Below, piece by piece: positions 55,263-64,000 of a stretch of DNA of 64,000 bases. Origin of the DNA: an uncultured Peptoniphilus sp. (lineage in GTDB: Bacteria > Bacillota > Clostridia > Tissierellales > Peptoniphilaceae). The notes below the pieces were generated by a model. It saw only the letters and a list, made by a program, of their open reading frames with translations. It was not told where the DNA came from and did not search any database. Each line of letters opens with the position of its first letter. The first letter of the stretch is position 1. Location of the stretch: positions 57,435-121,434 of the forward strand of contig CABTZF010000001.1 in the NCBI GenBank assembly GCA_902489255.1. The letters are read 5' to 3'. The position numbers were made by a program, and so were the translations under genes.

Positions 55263-56675
55263 ATGTTAAATTTTTTGGATTCATTAATACAACCCGTTAA
55301 CTCCTTATTGTATTATCCGATTTTAATTATTCTTTTGTTAGTAATAGGTTTAATTTTTACTATCAGATCAGGATTTTTACAAATAAGACTATTTAAAGAA
55401 TCAATTAATGTTGTAATGGAAAAACCTACCAAAGAAGGTGCAGTATCATCTTTTCAAGCTCTAATGGTTTCTACTGCTTCAAGAGTTGGCACAGGTAATA
55501 TTGTAGGTGTATCTACAGCTATTTGTTTGGGTGGATATGGTGCTGTATTCTGGATGTGGATTGTTGCCATAATCGGTGGCGCTTCAGCTTTTGTAGAATC
55601 AACATTGGCACAAATTTATAAAAGACGTGATAATGAAGGAAATAGCTATGGTGGACCTTCTTATTATATTGAAACTGCTTTAAAAAATAAAACTTTGGGA
55701 ATTATTTTTTCAATTTCATTAATATTAACTTATGCAGTAGGTTTCAACATGCTTGCAGCATATAATTTACAGACTGCTTTTCAAGCATATTCTTTTTATA
55801 ATCCGTCAGTTACTCCTTGGATAATAGGTGGCATACTTGCTTTTATAACAGGATACTGTATACTTGGCGGAGGTAAAAGAATTATTAAGTTTGCTTCTAC
55901 TTTAGTGCCAATAATGGGTGTAATATATATATTAGTTGCAATTGTTATGATTCTTTTGAATATTAGCTACCTACCTACAGTCTTTTATAGAATATTTTCA
56001 GATGCATTTAATTTTAAAGCAATATTTGGATCAATTGCAGGCTCAAGCATGATGTATGGTATAAAAAGAGGTTTATATTCTAACGAAGCAGGTATAGGTT
56101 CTGCTCCTAATGCCGCTGCTGCTGCTGATGTCAGCCATCCTGTAAAACAAGGTTTAGTTCAAATGTTATCAGTATTTATAGATACTCTTTTAATTTGTAC
56201 TGCAACAGCTTTTATGTGTCTATCATCCGGTATTGAACCTACTGAAGAATTAAGTGGAGCTCCCTATGTTCAAAAAGCACTTTCAACATTTTTAGGTAAT
56301 TTCGGCTATCATTTTATAGTATTATCTTTAGTTCTATTTGCATTCACTACATTAATAGGAAATCTGTTCTATGTAGATACAAACCTAGCTTATATTAATG
56401 GAAAAACACCAAGTAAATCTTTTATGATTTTTTACAGAATTCTGGCTGCTATAATTATATTGTTTGGAGCGGCTCAAGAAGCAGGATTGGCTTGGGACTT
56501 GTCTGATATGTTAATGGGCTTTATGGCTCTTATAAATTTACCGACTATTTTAATATTAGGTGGCAAATCCATAGCCTGCTTAAAAGATTATGAGGAACAA
56601 AAGAATAAAGGAGAAAATCCGGTATTCTATTCTAAGAATATTGGCATAACTGAAGATTTAGATTATTGGAAATAA
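55263..56675 (+). CDS. AGCS-family sodium/amino acid symporter
   Basis: Membrane protein of 470 residues of the alanine or glycine:cation symporter family. Family segments VGTGNIVGVSTAICLGG (in part) and YSNEAGIGSAPNAAAAA are present, with about eleven helices. The neighbouring glutaminase suggests glutamine, alanine or glycine import driven by Na+; the substrate is inferred from context. A strong terminator follows. Confidence 0.92.
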   Translation: MLNFLDSLIQPVNSLLYYPILIILLLVIGLIFTIRSGFLQIRLFKESINVVMEKPTKEGAVSSFQALMVSTASRVGTGNIVGVSTAICLGGYGAVFWMWIVAIIGGASAFVESTLAQIYKRRDNEGNSYGGPSYYIETALKNKTLGIIFSISLILTYAVGFNMLAAYNLQTAFQAYSFYNPSVTPWIIGGILAFITGYCILGGGKRIIKFASTLVPIMGVIYILVAIVMILLNISYLPTVFYRIFSDAFNFKAIFGSIAGSSMMYGIKRGLYSNEAGIGSAPNAAAAADVSHPVKQGLVQMLSVFIDTLLICTATAFMCLSSGIEPTEELSGAPYVQKALSTFLGNFGYHFIVLSLVLFAFTTLIGNLFYVDTNLAYINGKTPSKSFMIFYRILAAIIILFGAAQEAGLAWDLSDMLMGFMALINLPTILILGGKSIACLKDYEEQKNKGENPVFYSKNIGITEDLDYWK

Positions 56676-56689
56676 AATTTTTATCTTGT

Positions 56690-56720
56690 AATCTGCCGAA
56701 CAAATTCGGCAGATTTTTTT
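56690..56720 (+). terminator. Rho-independent terminator after the symporter
   Basis: An 11-bp perfect stem, AATCTGCCGAA (56690-56700) with TTCGGCAGATT (56705-56715), with loop CAAA and a T-run. This is the best terminator in the window. Confidence 0.92.
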
Positions 56721-56856
56721 AATACAAAATATTATTAAACAATATAAATATGATAAAATATAAGTATAAATATATTAATTTTTATTTGATATTGCAATTT
56801 AAGAAATTATTCTTTTGAATAATATTTATAATTTATCAATATTAAAAGGAGAAATA

Positions 56857-57423
56857 ATGAGTGAGCTAGATAAAGATATTTCTTTTATTTTAGAAGTTGA
56901 AAAGATGAAGTCAATTTATAGGAAAAGTACAAATCTTTCAAATAATAGAAGAGAAAATGATGCGGAACATACATATTACGTAGCAATTACAGCTATGATT
57001 TTAAATAATTATGCAGAAAATAATATTGATATAAATAAGGTTATTAAGATGTTATTGGTTCATGACCTTGTTGAAATTGATGCAGGAGATACTTTTGCCT
57101 ATGACAAAGAAGGTTATAAAACAAAGTATGAAAGAGAGCAAAAAGCTGCACAAAGAATATTTGGAATGTTAAGTGATGATAAGATAAATCTTTACAAAAA
57201 TCTGTATTATGAATTTGAAAATTGCACAACAGAAGAAAGCAAGTTTGCTAATCTTATTGATAGAATAAGTCCAATATTATTAAATTATTTTAATAAAGGT
57301 GGTACATGGAAAGAATATAATATTAATAAGGAAATGGTTTTGAATAGAATTAAAGGACTTCAAAATTCATCACATGAAATTTATTCATATATTAGCGATT
57401 TACTCGATGATTATTTTGATTAA
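56857..57423 (+). CDS. HD-domain hydrolase (YfbR-like)
   Basis: Metal-dependent phosphohydrolase of 188 residues. The HD signature is H38 in AEHTYYVA and H69-D70 in LLVHDLVEIDAGD, in a layout like YfbR 5'-nucleotidases. Substrate is not determined; nucleoside monophosphates are likely by family. The ATG at 56857 is preceded by AAAAGGAG; a longer in-frame TTG at 56815 lacks that. It precedes a FAD dehydrogenase by 17 bases. Confidence 0.85.
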   Translation: MSELDKDISFILEVEKMKSIYRKSTNLSNNRRENDAEHTYYVAITAMILNNYAENNIDINKVIKMLLVHDLVEIDAGDTFAYDKEGYKTKYEREQKAAQRIFGMLSDDKINLYKNLYYEFENCTTEESKFANLIDRISPILLNYFNKGGTWKEYNINKEMVLNRIKGLQNSSHEIYSYISDLLDDYFD

Positions 57424-57440
57424 ATTATAGAGGTGAAAAA

Positions 57441-58817
57441 ATGACTGACTATGATATTATTATTATTGGAAATGGTGCAAGTGGAGTATTTGCATCTTAC
57501 GAATTCACTAAATTGAAAAGTAAATTAAAGGTACTTGTTATTGAAAAGGGTAATGATATTTACCATAGATTATGCCCTATAAAAACAGGTACAGTTGAAA
57601 CTTGTATTGGTTGTGTGCCTTGTAATATCATGAATGGTTATGGAGGTGCAGGAACCTTATCTGATGGAAAATATAACATAACTACAAATTTTGGCGGTGA
57701 ATTACATAAGTATATTGGTATAAAGAAAGCTACAGAATTAATGGAATATGTGGATAATGTTTTATGTTCTTTTGATGGGGGAGAATCAAAATTATATTCA
57801 ACATCTAATTCCGACCTAAAAACTTTAGCCTTAAAAAATGATTTACATTTGCTTGATGCTAATGTTAGACATTTTGGAACCGATCGAAATATTAAAATAT
57901 TAGAAAAGATTTATAACTATACCAAGGGTAGTATAGATATGATTTTTGGAACTATTGCTGTAGACATTAGTTATGAAAATAATAAGTACTATGTAAAAAC
58001 TGATAAGGGAAAAATTTATTCATGCAATAAATTAGTATTAGCATCCGGTAGGTCAGGTTCTAAATGGATATCACAAATTTGTAAAAAATTTAATATCAAT
58101 TTATTTTCAAATCAGGTAGATATAGGAGTGAGGGTTGAGCTTCCGGCAGAAGTATTTAAACATATTACAGATGTAGTATATGAATCAAAAATAGTATATC
58201 AAACCAAGGGATATAATGACTTAGTGAGAACTTTTTGTATGAATCCTTATGGACAAGTTGTAGCAGAGAATACAAATGGAATAATTACAGTTAACGGTCA
58301 TGCTTATGCCGACCGTAAATTACAAAGCCCCAATACAAATTTTGCTCTTTTAGTATCTAATAAATTCACCGAACCTTTTAAGGATTCAAATGAATATGGT
58401 GAATCTATTGCAAGATTATCAAATATGCTTGGCGGTGGGGTTCTACTACAAAGATTTGGCGATCTCATCAAGGGAAGAAGAAGTGACAAAAGAAGAATGG
58501 AAAAATGTTTTACAATTCCGACCTTAAAAGCTACTGCCGGAGACTTATCTTTAGTTATTCCAAAAAGACAGCTTGATTCCATAATTGAAATGATTTACGC
58601 CATTGATAAAATAGCTCCGGGTACTGCTAATGATGATACTCTGTTATATGGGGTTGAGGTTAAATTTTATAACTCCAAGGTTGAAACTAATAATAATTTT
58701 GAAACTGCAAAAAAAGGACTGTTTGTTGTTGGAGATGGTGGAGGAGCAACACATTCTCTATCTCAAGCTTCAGCTTGTGGTGTTTATGTTGCCAGATTTT
58801 TAAATGAAAATTTCTAA
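57441..58817 (+). CDS. FAD-dependent dehydrogenase, COG2509 type
   Basis: Flavoprotein of 458 residues. The FAD loop IIIGNGASGVFAS is at 6-18. A cysteine-rich segment CPIKTGTVETCIGCVPC (about 49-65) precedes NGYGGAGTLSDGKYN, which is characteristic of this uncharacterised dehydrogenase group. The C-terminal VVGDGGGATHSLSQA closes the FAD domain. The cysteines may hold a metal or FeS centre; that is inference. AGAGGTGA site before the ATG. Confidence 0.82.
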   Translation: MTDYDIIIIGNGASGVFASYEFTKLKSKLKVLVIEKGNDIYHRLCPIKTGTVETCIGCVPCNIMNGYGGAGTLSDGKYNITTNFGGELHKYIGIKKATELMEYVDNVLCSFDGGESKLYSTSNSDLKTLALKNDLHLLDANVRHFGTDRNIKILEKIYNYTKGSIDMIFGTIAVDISYENNKYYVKTDKGKIYSCNKLVLASGRSGSKWISQICKKFNINLFSNQVDIGVRVELPAEVFKHITDVVYESKIVYQTKGYNDLVRTFCMNPYGQVVAENTNGIITVNGHAYADRKLQSPNTNFALLVSNKFTEPFKDSNEYGESIARLSNMLGGGVLLQRFGDLIKGRRSDKRRMEKCFTIPTLKATAGDLSLVIPKRQLDSIIEMIYAIDKIAPGTANDDTLLYGVEVKFYNSKVETNNNFETAKKGLFVVGDGGGATHSLSQASACGVYVARFLNENF

Positions 58818-58872
58818 ATATTTATATTGTCTATGCGATAAATAAAGATTCTGCATAATTTCGAGATTCATA

Positions 58873-58881
58873 TGTTATAAT
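58873..58881 (+). promoter_or_regulatory. Extended -10 promoter of miaB
   Basis: TGTTATAAT at 58873-58881, the same sequence as ahead of the exporter and HlyD-like genes, 26 bases before the TTG start. Confidence 0.5.
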
Positions 58882-58906
58882 TAAATATTATGAAATGAGG
58901 GATAAA

Positions 58907-60313
58907 TTGAATTCAAATATTGATTTAATTACAGCTTCACAAAATAGCGTTAATGAATATATACAAAAAATTAAAGATCTGACAAATAATTCTCTTTCAG
59001 CTATGGTCATTACTCATGGATGCCAAATGAATGAACATGACTCTGAAAAGATAAAATGGCTTTTAGAAAAAATGGGATACAAATTAGTGGAAGATAAAAA
59101 TGATTCAGATTTAATTATTTTAAATACTTGCTCTGTAAGACATAGTGCTGAAGATAAGGTGTATGGACAACTTGGAATTCTTAAACACTTAAAAAACACC
59201 AAAAAAAATTTAAAAATCGGTGTATGTGGTTGCATGATGCAAAGAGAAGCTTCAAGAAACTATGTTATTGATAAATTTGAAAATGTTGATATTATTTTTG
59301 GCACCAATAATATTTGGAAAATGCCTGAACTTTTATATAAATCTTATAATGGGCAAAAACTATCTATCGATATACAAAATGAGTACTCAGATTTAGATAA
59401 TAATTTAGGTTCAAATAGATTGTATCCTTTCAAATCCTATGTAAATATAATGTATGGCTGTAATAATTTTTGTACGTTTTGTATAGTGCCTTATACACGA
59501 GGCAGAGAAAAAAGTAGGGAGCCTCAAGATATTTTGGATGAAGTTACTTCCTTAATAAATAGGGGTTCAAAAGAGATCACTCTATTAGGACAAAATGTTA
59601 ATTCGTATGGCAATGGACTTGAAAATAAAATCACTTTTACAGATTTACTATATAAAATTAATGAACTTGATGGTATTGAAAGAATAAGATTTATGACATC
59701 GCATCCTAAAGATATATCTCCTGATTTAATATATGCTTTTAGAGATCTTGATCACTTATGTAATTTCTTGCATTTGCCTGTCCAATCAGGGTCATCAAGA
59801 ATCTTAAAACGAATGAATAGACGATACACAAAAGAAGATTATCTAAGAAAAATTGATAAGATTAAGGAAATTAATCCTAATATTGCCTTATCTACTGATA
59901 TTATGATTGGATTTCCCGGAGAAACTGAAGAGGATTTTGAAGAAACGCTTGATCTTGTAAAAAAGGTAGAATATGATACCTCTTTTACATTCTTATATTC
60001 CATGAGAACAGGGACACCAGCTGCTAAAATTTCAGAACAAGTTACGGATGAAATTAAACACGATAGATTTCAAAGATTACTTGATGTACTATATCCTATT
60101 CAATATAAAAAAAATAAAACCTTTTTAAATAAAACTGTTAAAGTATTAGCTGAAGATGTGTCAAGAAAAGATCCTAATAAAATTTCAGGAAGAAATGATG
60201 AGTTTAAGTTAATTAATTTTTTAGGTTCTAATGACGATATTGGAAAAATAGTTAATGTTAAAATCACCTCTTGTAATTCATTCTCTTTAGAAGGTGTTAA
60301 GGTTGAATACTAA
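58907..60313 (+). CDS. miaB: tRNA-2-methylthio-N6-dimethylallyladenosine synthase MiaB
   Basis: Radical SAM methylthiotransferase for A37 of tRNAs. UPF0004 N-terminal domain cysteines include HGCQMNEHD (C39), NTCSVR and GVCGCMMQ; the radical SAM motif is MYGCNNFCTFC. A TRAM domain ends the protein (KTVKVLAEDVSRKD). The TTG start is preferred because GAGGG lies 5 bases upstream; an in-frame ATG at 58895 would overlap it. It precedes mutS as in other Firmicutes. Confidence 0.95.
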   Translation: MNSNIDLITASQNSVNEYIQKIKDLTNNSLSAMVITHGCQMNEHDSEKIKWLLEKMGYKLVEDKNDSDLIILNTCSVRHSAEDKVYGQLGILKHLKNTKKNLKIGVCGCMMQREASRNYVIDKFENVDIIFGTNNIWKMPELLYKSYNGQKLSIDIQNEYSDLDNNLGSNRLYPFKSYVNIMYGCNNFCTFCIVPYTRGREKSREPQDILDEVTSLINRGSKEITLLGQNVNSYGNGLENKITFTDLLYKINELDGIERIRFMTSHPKDISPDLIYAFRDLDHLCNFLHLPVQSGSSRILKRMNRRYTKEDYLRKIDKIKEINPNIALSTDIMIGFPGETEEDFEETLDLVKKVEYDTSFTFLYSMRTGTPAAKISEQVTDEIKHDRFQRLLDVLYPIQYKKNKTFLNKTVKVLAEDVSRKDPNKISGRNDEFKLINFLGSNDDIGKIVNVKITSCNSFSLEGVKVEY

Positions 60314-62903
60314 AAAACTAACCCCAATGATGGAGCAATATTTAAAAACAAAAGAAAAGTACCCTGATTCAATACTTTTTTTTAGACTTGGTGACTTTTA
60401 TGAAATGTTTTTTGATGATGCTATATTGGCTTCAAAGGAATTGGAAATTGCTCTTACAAAAAGAGATGCCGGCTTTGACAATAAAGCTCCAATGTGCGGA
60501 ATTCCATATCATGTTGCCCAAACTTATATTTCTAAATTAATAAATAAGGGTTATAAGGTTACAATTTGTGATCAGGTTGAAGATCCCAAGCTCGCCAAAG
60601 GAATAGTCAAGAGAGAAGTTACAAAAATTGTTACACCCGGAACTTTTACAGATGGAGAATTTTTAAAAAGTGACGAAAATAATTACTTAATGGCAATATA
60701 CATTAATGCTTATGATCTTAGTATCTCATATACAGATTTTTCAACAGGTGAAATGTATTATATGAATAAAACTTTTTTAGATAATGAAAAATTATATTCG
60801 TATATGCTTGATGAGATATATAGAGTTATGCCAAAAGAAATTCTTATTAATGAAAATGACGAGGCTTTATTTAAGAAATATTGTCCTAATAATTTTTATA
60901 TAACGCATTATAATATGAAAGAAATTGATACCGTTGATATTATATCCTTGGCTAAAGAGAGCCTTGGAAATATCAGCTATAATAATTTTAAAAAAATTAA
61001 TATAGGTCAAAATATTTCAATTAAAATTATATTAATTTACCTGCATAAAACTCAAAAAATTCAATTAAATCATATAAATAATTTCTCTTATTATGATTAT
61101 AACAAAAATATGCTTTTAGATGAAAATTCTAAAAGAACGCTTGAACTTGTAAAGGGATTGAATACTAACAATAAGAAAGGCTCCTTACTTGAAATTTTAG
61201 ATAAATGCCAAACTTCCATGGGTTCAAGGCTTATGAAAAAATGGATAACAAGTCCACTTACAGATATTAATGAAATAGAGAACAGACTTAATATCATTGA
61301 GGATTTTAATAGCAATCTATTAGTTACAAATGACATAAAAAAATATTTAAAAAGTATTTATGATATTGAGCGATTGAGTCTAAAAATTTCAAATAAAAGT
61401 ATAAATCCAAAAGAAATATATTCTTTAAAAGAAACAATAATTTTGTCTAATAAAATTAAAAGTTTATTGGCTGTTCAGAAAGGGAGTTTGAAAAATTTAT
61501 CATTAAAGATTGAAGATCTTAAGCTTATTGCTGATGAAATTGACCAAATATTAATAGATGACCCACCAGGAATAATAGAAGATGAAAGAATAATAAAAAA
61601 GTGTTATTCACCTGAATTAGATGAACTTTTTTCCGCCAAAGAAGAAGGAAATAAATGGTTGCTTAATTTTGAAATGAATGAGAGGGAAAAAACCGGTATA
61701 AAAAATTTAAGGATAAAATATAATAAAATTTTAGGTTATTTTATTGAAATTACCAAATCAAACCTGGACCTTATCCCAGATGAATATATTAGAAAGCAAA
61801 CACTGGTGGGTAGTGAAAGGTATTTTTCTATAAAGCTTAAGGAAATGGAATCTAAGTTACTAATATCAAAAGATGAGGCCTTAAGGTTACAGCTTGAAAT
61901 TTTAAATAAATTAAAAATTTTTTTGTTAAATAATATAATTAAATTTCAAGAATTGGCAAAAGTTATTTCTGAGATTGATGTATTAGTTTCTCTATCTGAA
62001 GTTTCTAGAGTTAATAACTATATAAGACCAAAACTTAATAATGTTGGTATCATTGATATAAAAGAGGGAAGGCACCCAATTGTTGAAGAAAATTATAAAA
62101 ATGAACTTTTTGTACCAAATGATACTTTCCTTGATAATGATAAAAATTTAATTCATATTATTACCGGTCCTAATATGGCAGGGAAATCAACATATATGCG
62201 ACAAGTTGCATTAATAACAATTATGGCTCATATTGGATCATTTGTACCTGCCAAGGCTGCAAATATTTCAATAGTGGATAGAATATTTACACGGATTGGA
62301 GCATCTGACAATTTGGCTATGGGTAAATCTACATTCATGGTTGAAATGAATGAAGTAGCTAATATTACTCAAAATGCTACAAAAAAATCACTGCTGATTT
62401 TGGATGAAGTCGGAAGAGGTACTTCAACCTATGACGGCTTATCTATTGCTTATTCTATTTTAGAATTTATTGCAACAACCCTACAAGCTAAAACATTGTT
62501 TGCCACCCATTATCATGAACTTTGTAACTTGGAAGATATATATGAGAGCATTTCAAATTTAAGTATTGCAGTTAAAAAAGAAGATGATAATATTATTTTT
62601 TTAAGGAAAATTATTAAAGGTCCTTCATACCATTCATATGGAATTGATGTTGCTAAACTTGCAGGCATTAATGATTTTATAGTAAATAGAGCCTGGGAGA
62701 TATTAAAATCCTTAGAAACACAGAAAGAAACAGATAAAAGTAATATACCTAAAAAGAAAAATGATTATTCTCAAAAATCAATTTTCGATCTTGAAAAAGA
62801 TCAATTTTTAAAAAATATTAAGGAAATAGATATCAATCAACTGTCACCAATTGCTGCTTTTAACTTATTAAATGAGATAATTGAGAAATCTAAGGAGGTT
62901 TAG
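60303..62903 (+). CDS. mutS: DNA mismatch repair protein MutS
   Basis: Mismatch recognition ATPase, about 866 residues. The N-terminal F-x-E mismatch motif is in LFFRLGDFYEMF, and Walker A GPNMAGKSTYMRQ (near 620) and the LDEVGRGTSTYDG Walker B/D-loop region follow. TTG at 60303 has AAGGTG (60291-60296) 6 bases upstream and is preferred over the GTG at 60294. It overlaps miaB by 11 bases. Confidence 0.95.
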   Translation: MNTKKLTPMMEQYLKTKEKYPDSILFFRLGDFYEMFFDDAILASKELEIALTKRDAGFDNKAPMCGIPYHVAQTYISKLINKGYKVTICDQVEDPKLAKGIVKREVTKIVTPGTFTDGEFLKSDENNYLMAIYINAYDLSISYTDFSTGEMYYMNKTFLDNEKLYSYMLDEIYRVMPKEILINENDEALFKKYCPNNFYITHYNMKEIDTVDIISLAKESLGNISYNNFKKINIGQNISIKIILIYLHKTQKIQLNHINNFSYYDYNKNMLLDENSKRTLELVKGLNTNNKKGSLLEILDKCQTSMGSRLMKKWITSPLTDINEIENRLNIIEDFNSNLLVTNDIKKYLKSIYDIERLSLKISNKSINPKEIYSLKETIILSNKIKSLLAVQKGSLKNLSLKIEDLKLIADEIDQILIDDPPGIIEDERIIKKCYSPELDELFSAKEEGNKWLLNFEMNEREKTGIKNLRIKYNKILGYFIEITKSNLDLIPDEYIRKQTLVGSERYFSIKLKEMESKLLISKDEALRLQLEILNKLKIFLLNNIIKFQELAKVISEIDVLVSLSEVSRVNNYIRPKLNNVGIIDIKEGRHPIVEENYKNELFVPNDTFLDNDKNLIHIITGPNMAGKSTYMRQVALITIMAHIGSFVPAKAANISIVDRIFTRIGASDNLAMGKSTFMVEMNEVANITQNATKKSLLILDEVGRGTSTYDGLSIAYSILEFIATTLQAKTLFATHYHELCNLEDIYESISNLSIAVKKEDDNIIFLRKIIKGPSYHSYGIDVAKLAGINDFIVNRAWEILKSLETQKETDKSNIPKKKNDYSQKSIFDLEKDQFLKNIKEIDINQLSPIAAFNLLNEIIEKSKEV

Positions 62904-64000
62904 ATGGCTATTGTATTATTAGACGATAATACTATTTCAAAAATTGCTGCAGGAGAAATAATTGAAAATCCGGCATCTATTGTAAAAGAACTTTTAGAAA
63001 ATTCCATAGATGCTCATGCAAAAAATATTACAGTAGAAGTAAAAAATTCACCAACCTCTTTTATAAGAATTACAGATGATGGGGACGGTTTTAATTTTAG
63101 TGAAATTAAATTAGCTTTTCAAAGGCACTCAACTTCAAAACTAACCAAAATTGAAGATTTAGAAGATTTATCTACATTAGGTTTTAGGGGAGAAGCCTTA
63201 GCAAGTATTTCCAGTATTTCAAAGATTACCCTATTAACAAAGACTGAAAAAGATTTAGCTGGTACTTCGACAAAAATTATAAATAGTGACATAATAGAAC
63301 AAAATTATGTTGGTATGCCCAAGGGATCTACCTTTTATATAGAAGATATTTTTTATAATACACCAGTTAGAAAAAAATTTTTAAAATCCGATAATGTTGA
63401 ATATAATTTAATATTTGATGTAATTCAAAAGATTGCACTAGGTAACTCTAACATTTCAATTACTTATATAAAAGATGGAAAAAGTTTATTAAATAGCTTT
63501 CAAAATTCAAATTATAAAAATCATATTTTAAATATATTGGGAAAAGAAATAGCTTCAAATCTAATTGAAAATAATTTTAAAAGTGAAAATTATAATATTA
63601 AAGCTTTTTTTTCAAATAATAAACTTTTTAGAGCATCCAGAAATCATGAATATATTTATATCAATGGAAGATATGTGAGAAATAGAGAAATTTCTAAAAG
63701 TATAGAAAAAATATATAAATCTTTAATACCGCTTAATAGGTTTCCCGTATTCATCTTATTTATCAATATTGAGCCAAGCTTAATTGATGTAAATATTCAT
63801 CCTAAAAAACATGAAATTAAATTATCTCATGAAAATAATCTCATCGCTATATTAGATGAAATGGTAGAGGAGGTTCTTTATCCTAACAGAAGTTTACGAG
63901 AAATAGAAAAAATTTCAAAAGTCAACTTAAATGTTTTTGAATTATATGATGGTGAAAATGATGCGAATGATTCTAAGCAAAAAGATATTTTAAATATAAA
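62904..64000 (+). CDS. mutL: DNA mismatch repair protein MutL, 5' part only
   Basis: The start of MutL; the frame is open to the end of the window (about 365 codons). GHKL ATPase motifs are IAAGEIIENPASIVKELLENSIDA (core AAGEIIENPAS), DDGDGF, RHSTSKL and GFRGEALASIS. AAGGAGG lies 5 bases before the ATG, directly after the mutS stop. The C-terminal dimerisation and endonuclease domain is outside the window. Confidence 0.95.
   Translation, partial: MAIVLLDDNTISKIAAGEIIENPASIVKELLENSIDAHAKNITVEVKNSPTSFIRITDDGDGFNFSEIKLAFQRHSTSKLTKIEDLEDLSTLGFRGEALASISSISKITLLTKTEKDLAGTSTKIINSDIIEQNYVGMPKGSTFYIEDIFYNTPVRKKFLKSDNVEYNLIFDVIQKIALGNSNISITYIKDGKSLLNSFQNSNYKNHILNILGKEIASNLIENNFKSENYNIKAFFSNNKLFRASRNHEYIYINGRYVRNREISKSIEKIYKSLIPLNRFPVFILFINIEPSLIDVNIHPKKHEIKLSHENNLIAILDEMVEEVLYPNRSLREIEKISKVNLNVFELYDGENDANDSKQKDILNI

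Overview
This window is a 64 kb piece of chromosome from a very AT-rich, low-GC Gram-positive anaerobe. The best fit is Clostridia/Tissierellia, in the Peptoniphilus/Anaerococcus type of group. The support is inference from gene content: a fused IspH-ribosomal protein S1 gene, CdaA-CdaR, SepF-YlmH, a DUF5317 membrane protein, a short Na+-pump decarboxylase gamma subunit beside a glutaminase, InlB-like repeat surface protein, frequent TTG/GTG starts and strong GGAGG ribosome sites. No sporulation genes, tRNAs, rRNAs, prophage or CRISPR array were seen. The only mobile-element trace is a degraded transposase remnant near 52.5 kb.

Layout. 0-8.7 kb: one long, tightly overlapping plus-strand operon (NUDIX end, purine nucleoside phosphorylase, M50 protease, ScpA/ScpB, RluB, MnmM, a flavoprotein, Cmk, PlsC, IspH-S1), closed by a strong terminator. 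8.7-12.8 kb: DUF5317 protein, c-di-AMP cyclase CdaA, its regulator CdaR, and GuaB. 12.9-16.7 kb: an OmpR-type two-component system followed by an unknown lipoprotein and a small membrane protein. 16.8-17.7 kb (minus strand): RecX and a GIY-YIG protein. 17.8-22.2 kb: FHA protein, FtsW/RodA, class B PBP, IspD, IspF. 22.2-29.5 kb: transaldolase-like protein, GlpX, Rho, a surface protein, L31, PrmC, RF1. 29.8-37.7 kb: RecJ, Rel, Dtd, an MBL hydrolase, HemZ, and an atypical Mur ligase. 37.7-43.1 kb: AspS behind what looks like an attenuator leader, an RseC-like protein, two unknown coiled-coil membrane proteins, and a TraB-family protein. 43.3-44.5 kb (minus): two-subunit ThrE-type exporter. 44.6-52.2 kb: Der, PlsY, GpsA, HlyD-like adaptor, YggS, SepF, YlmH, LspA, RluD-type synthase. 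52.2-52.8 kb: gene-poor with a transposase relic. 52.8-56.7 kb: Na+-pump decarboxylase beta and tiny gamma subunits (minus), then glutaminase and an AGCS symporter (plus). 56.8-64 kb: HD hydrolase, FAD dehydrogenase, MiaB, MutS, and the start of MutL, which runs off the end.

Most of the window is housekeeping. The parts that deserve a second look are the aspS leader (promoter, a possible 10-codon ORF with two Asp codons, then a terminator just before the gene), the Mur ligase with altered catalytic motifs, the pair of unknown coiled-coil proteins beside RseC, the two-component system with its lipoprotein, the Rho protein with three tandem N-terminal SAP-like repeats, and the isolated Na+-pump subunits beside glutamine catabolism. 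I found no clear evidence of a wholly new defence or mobile system here.
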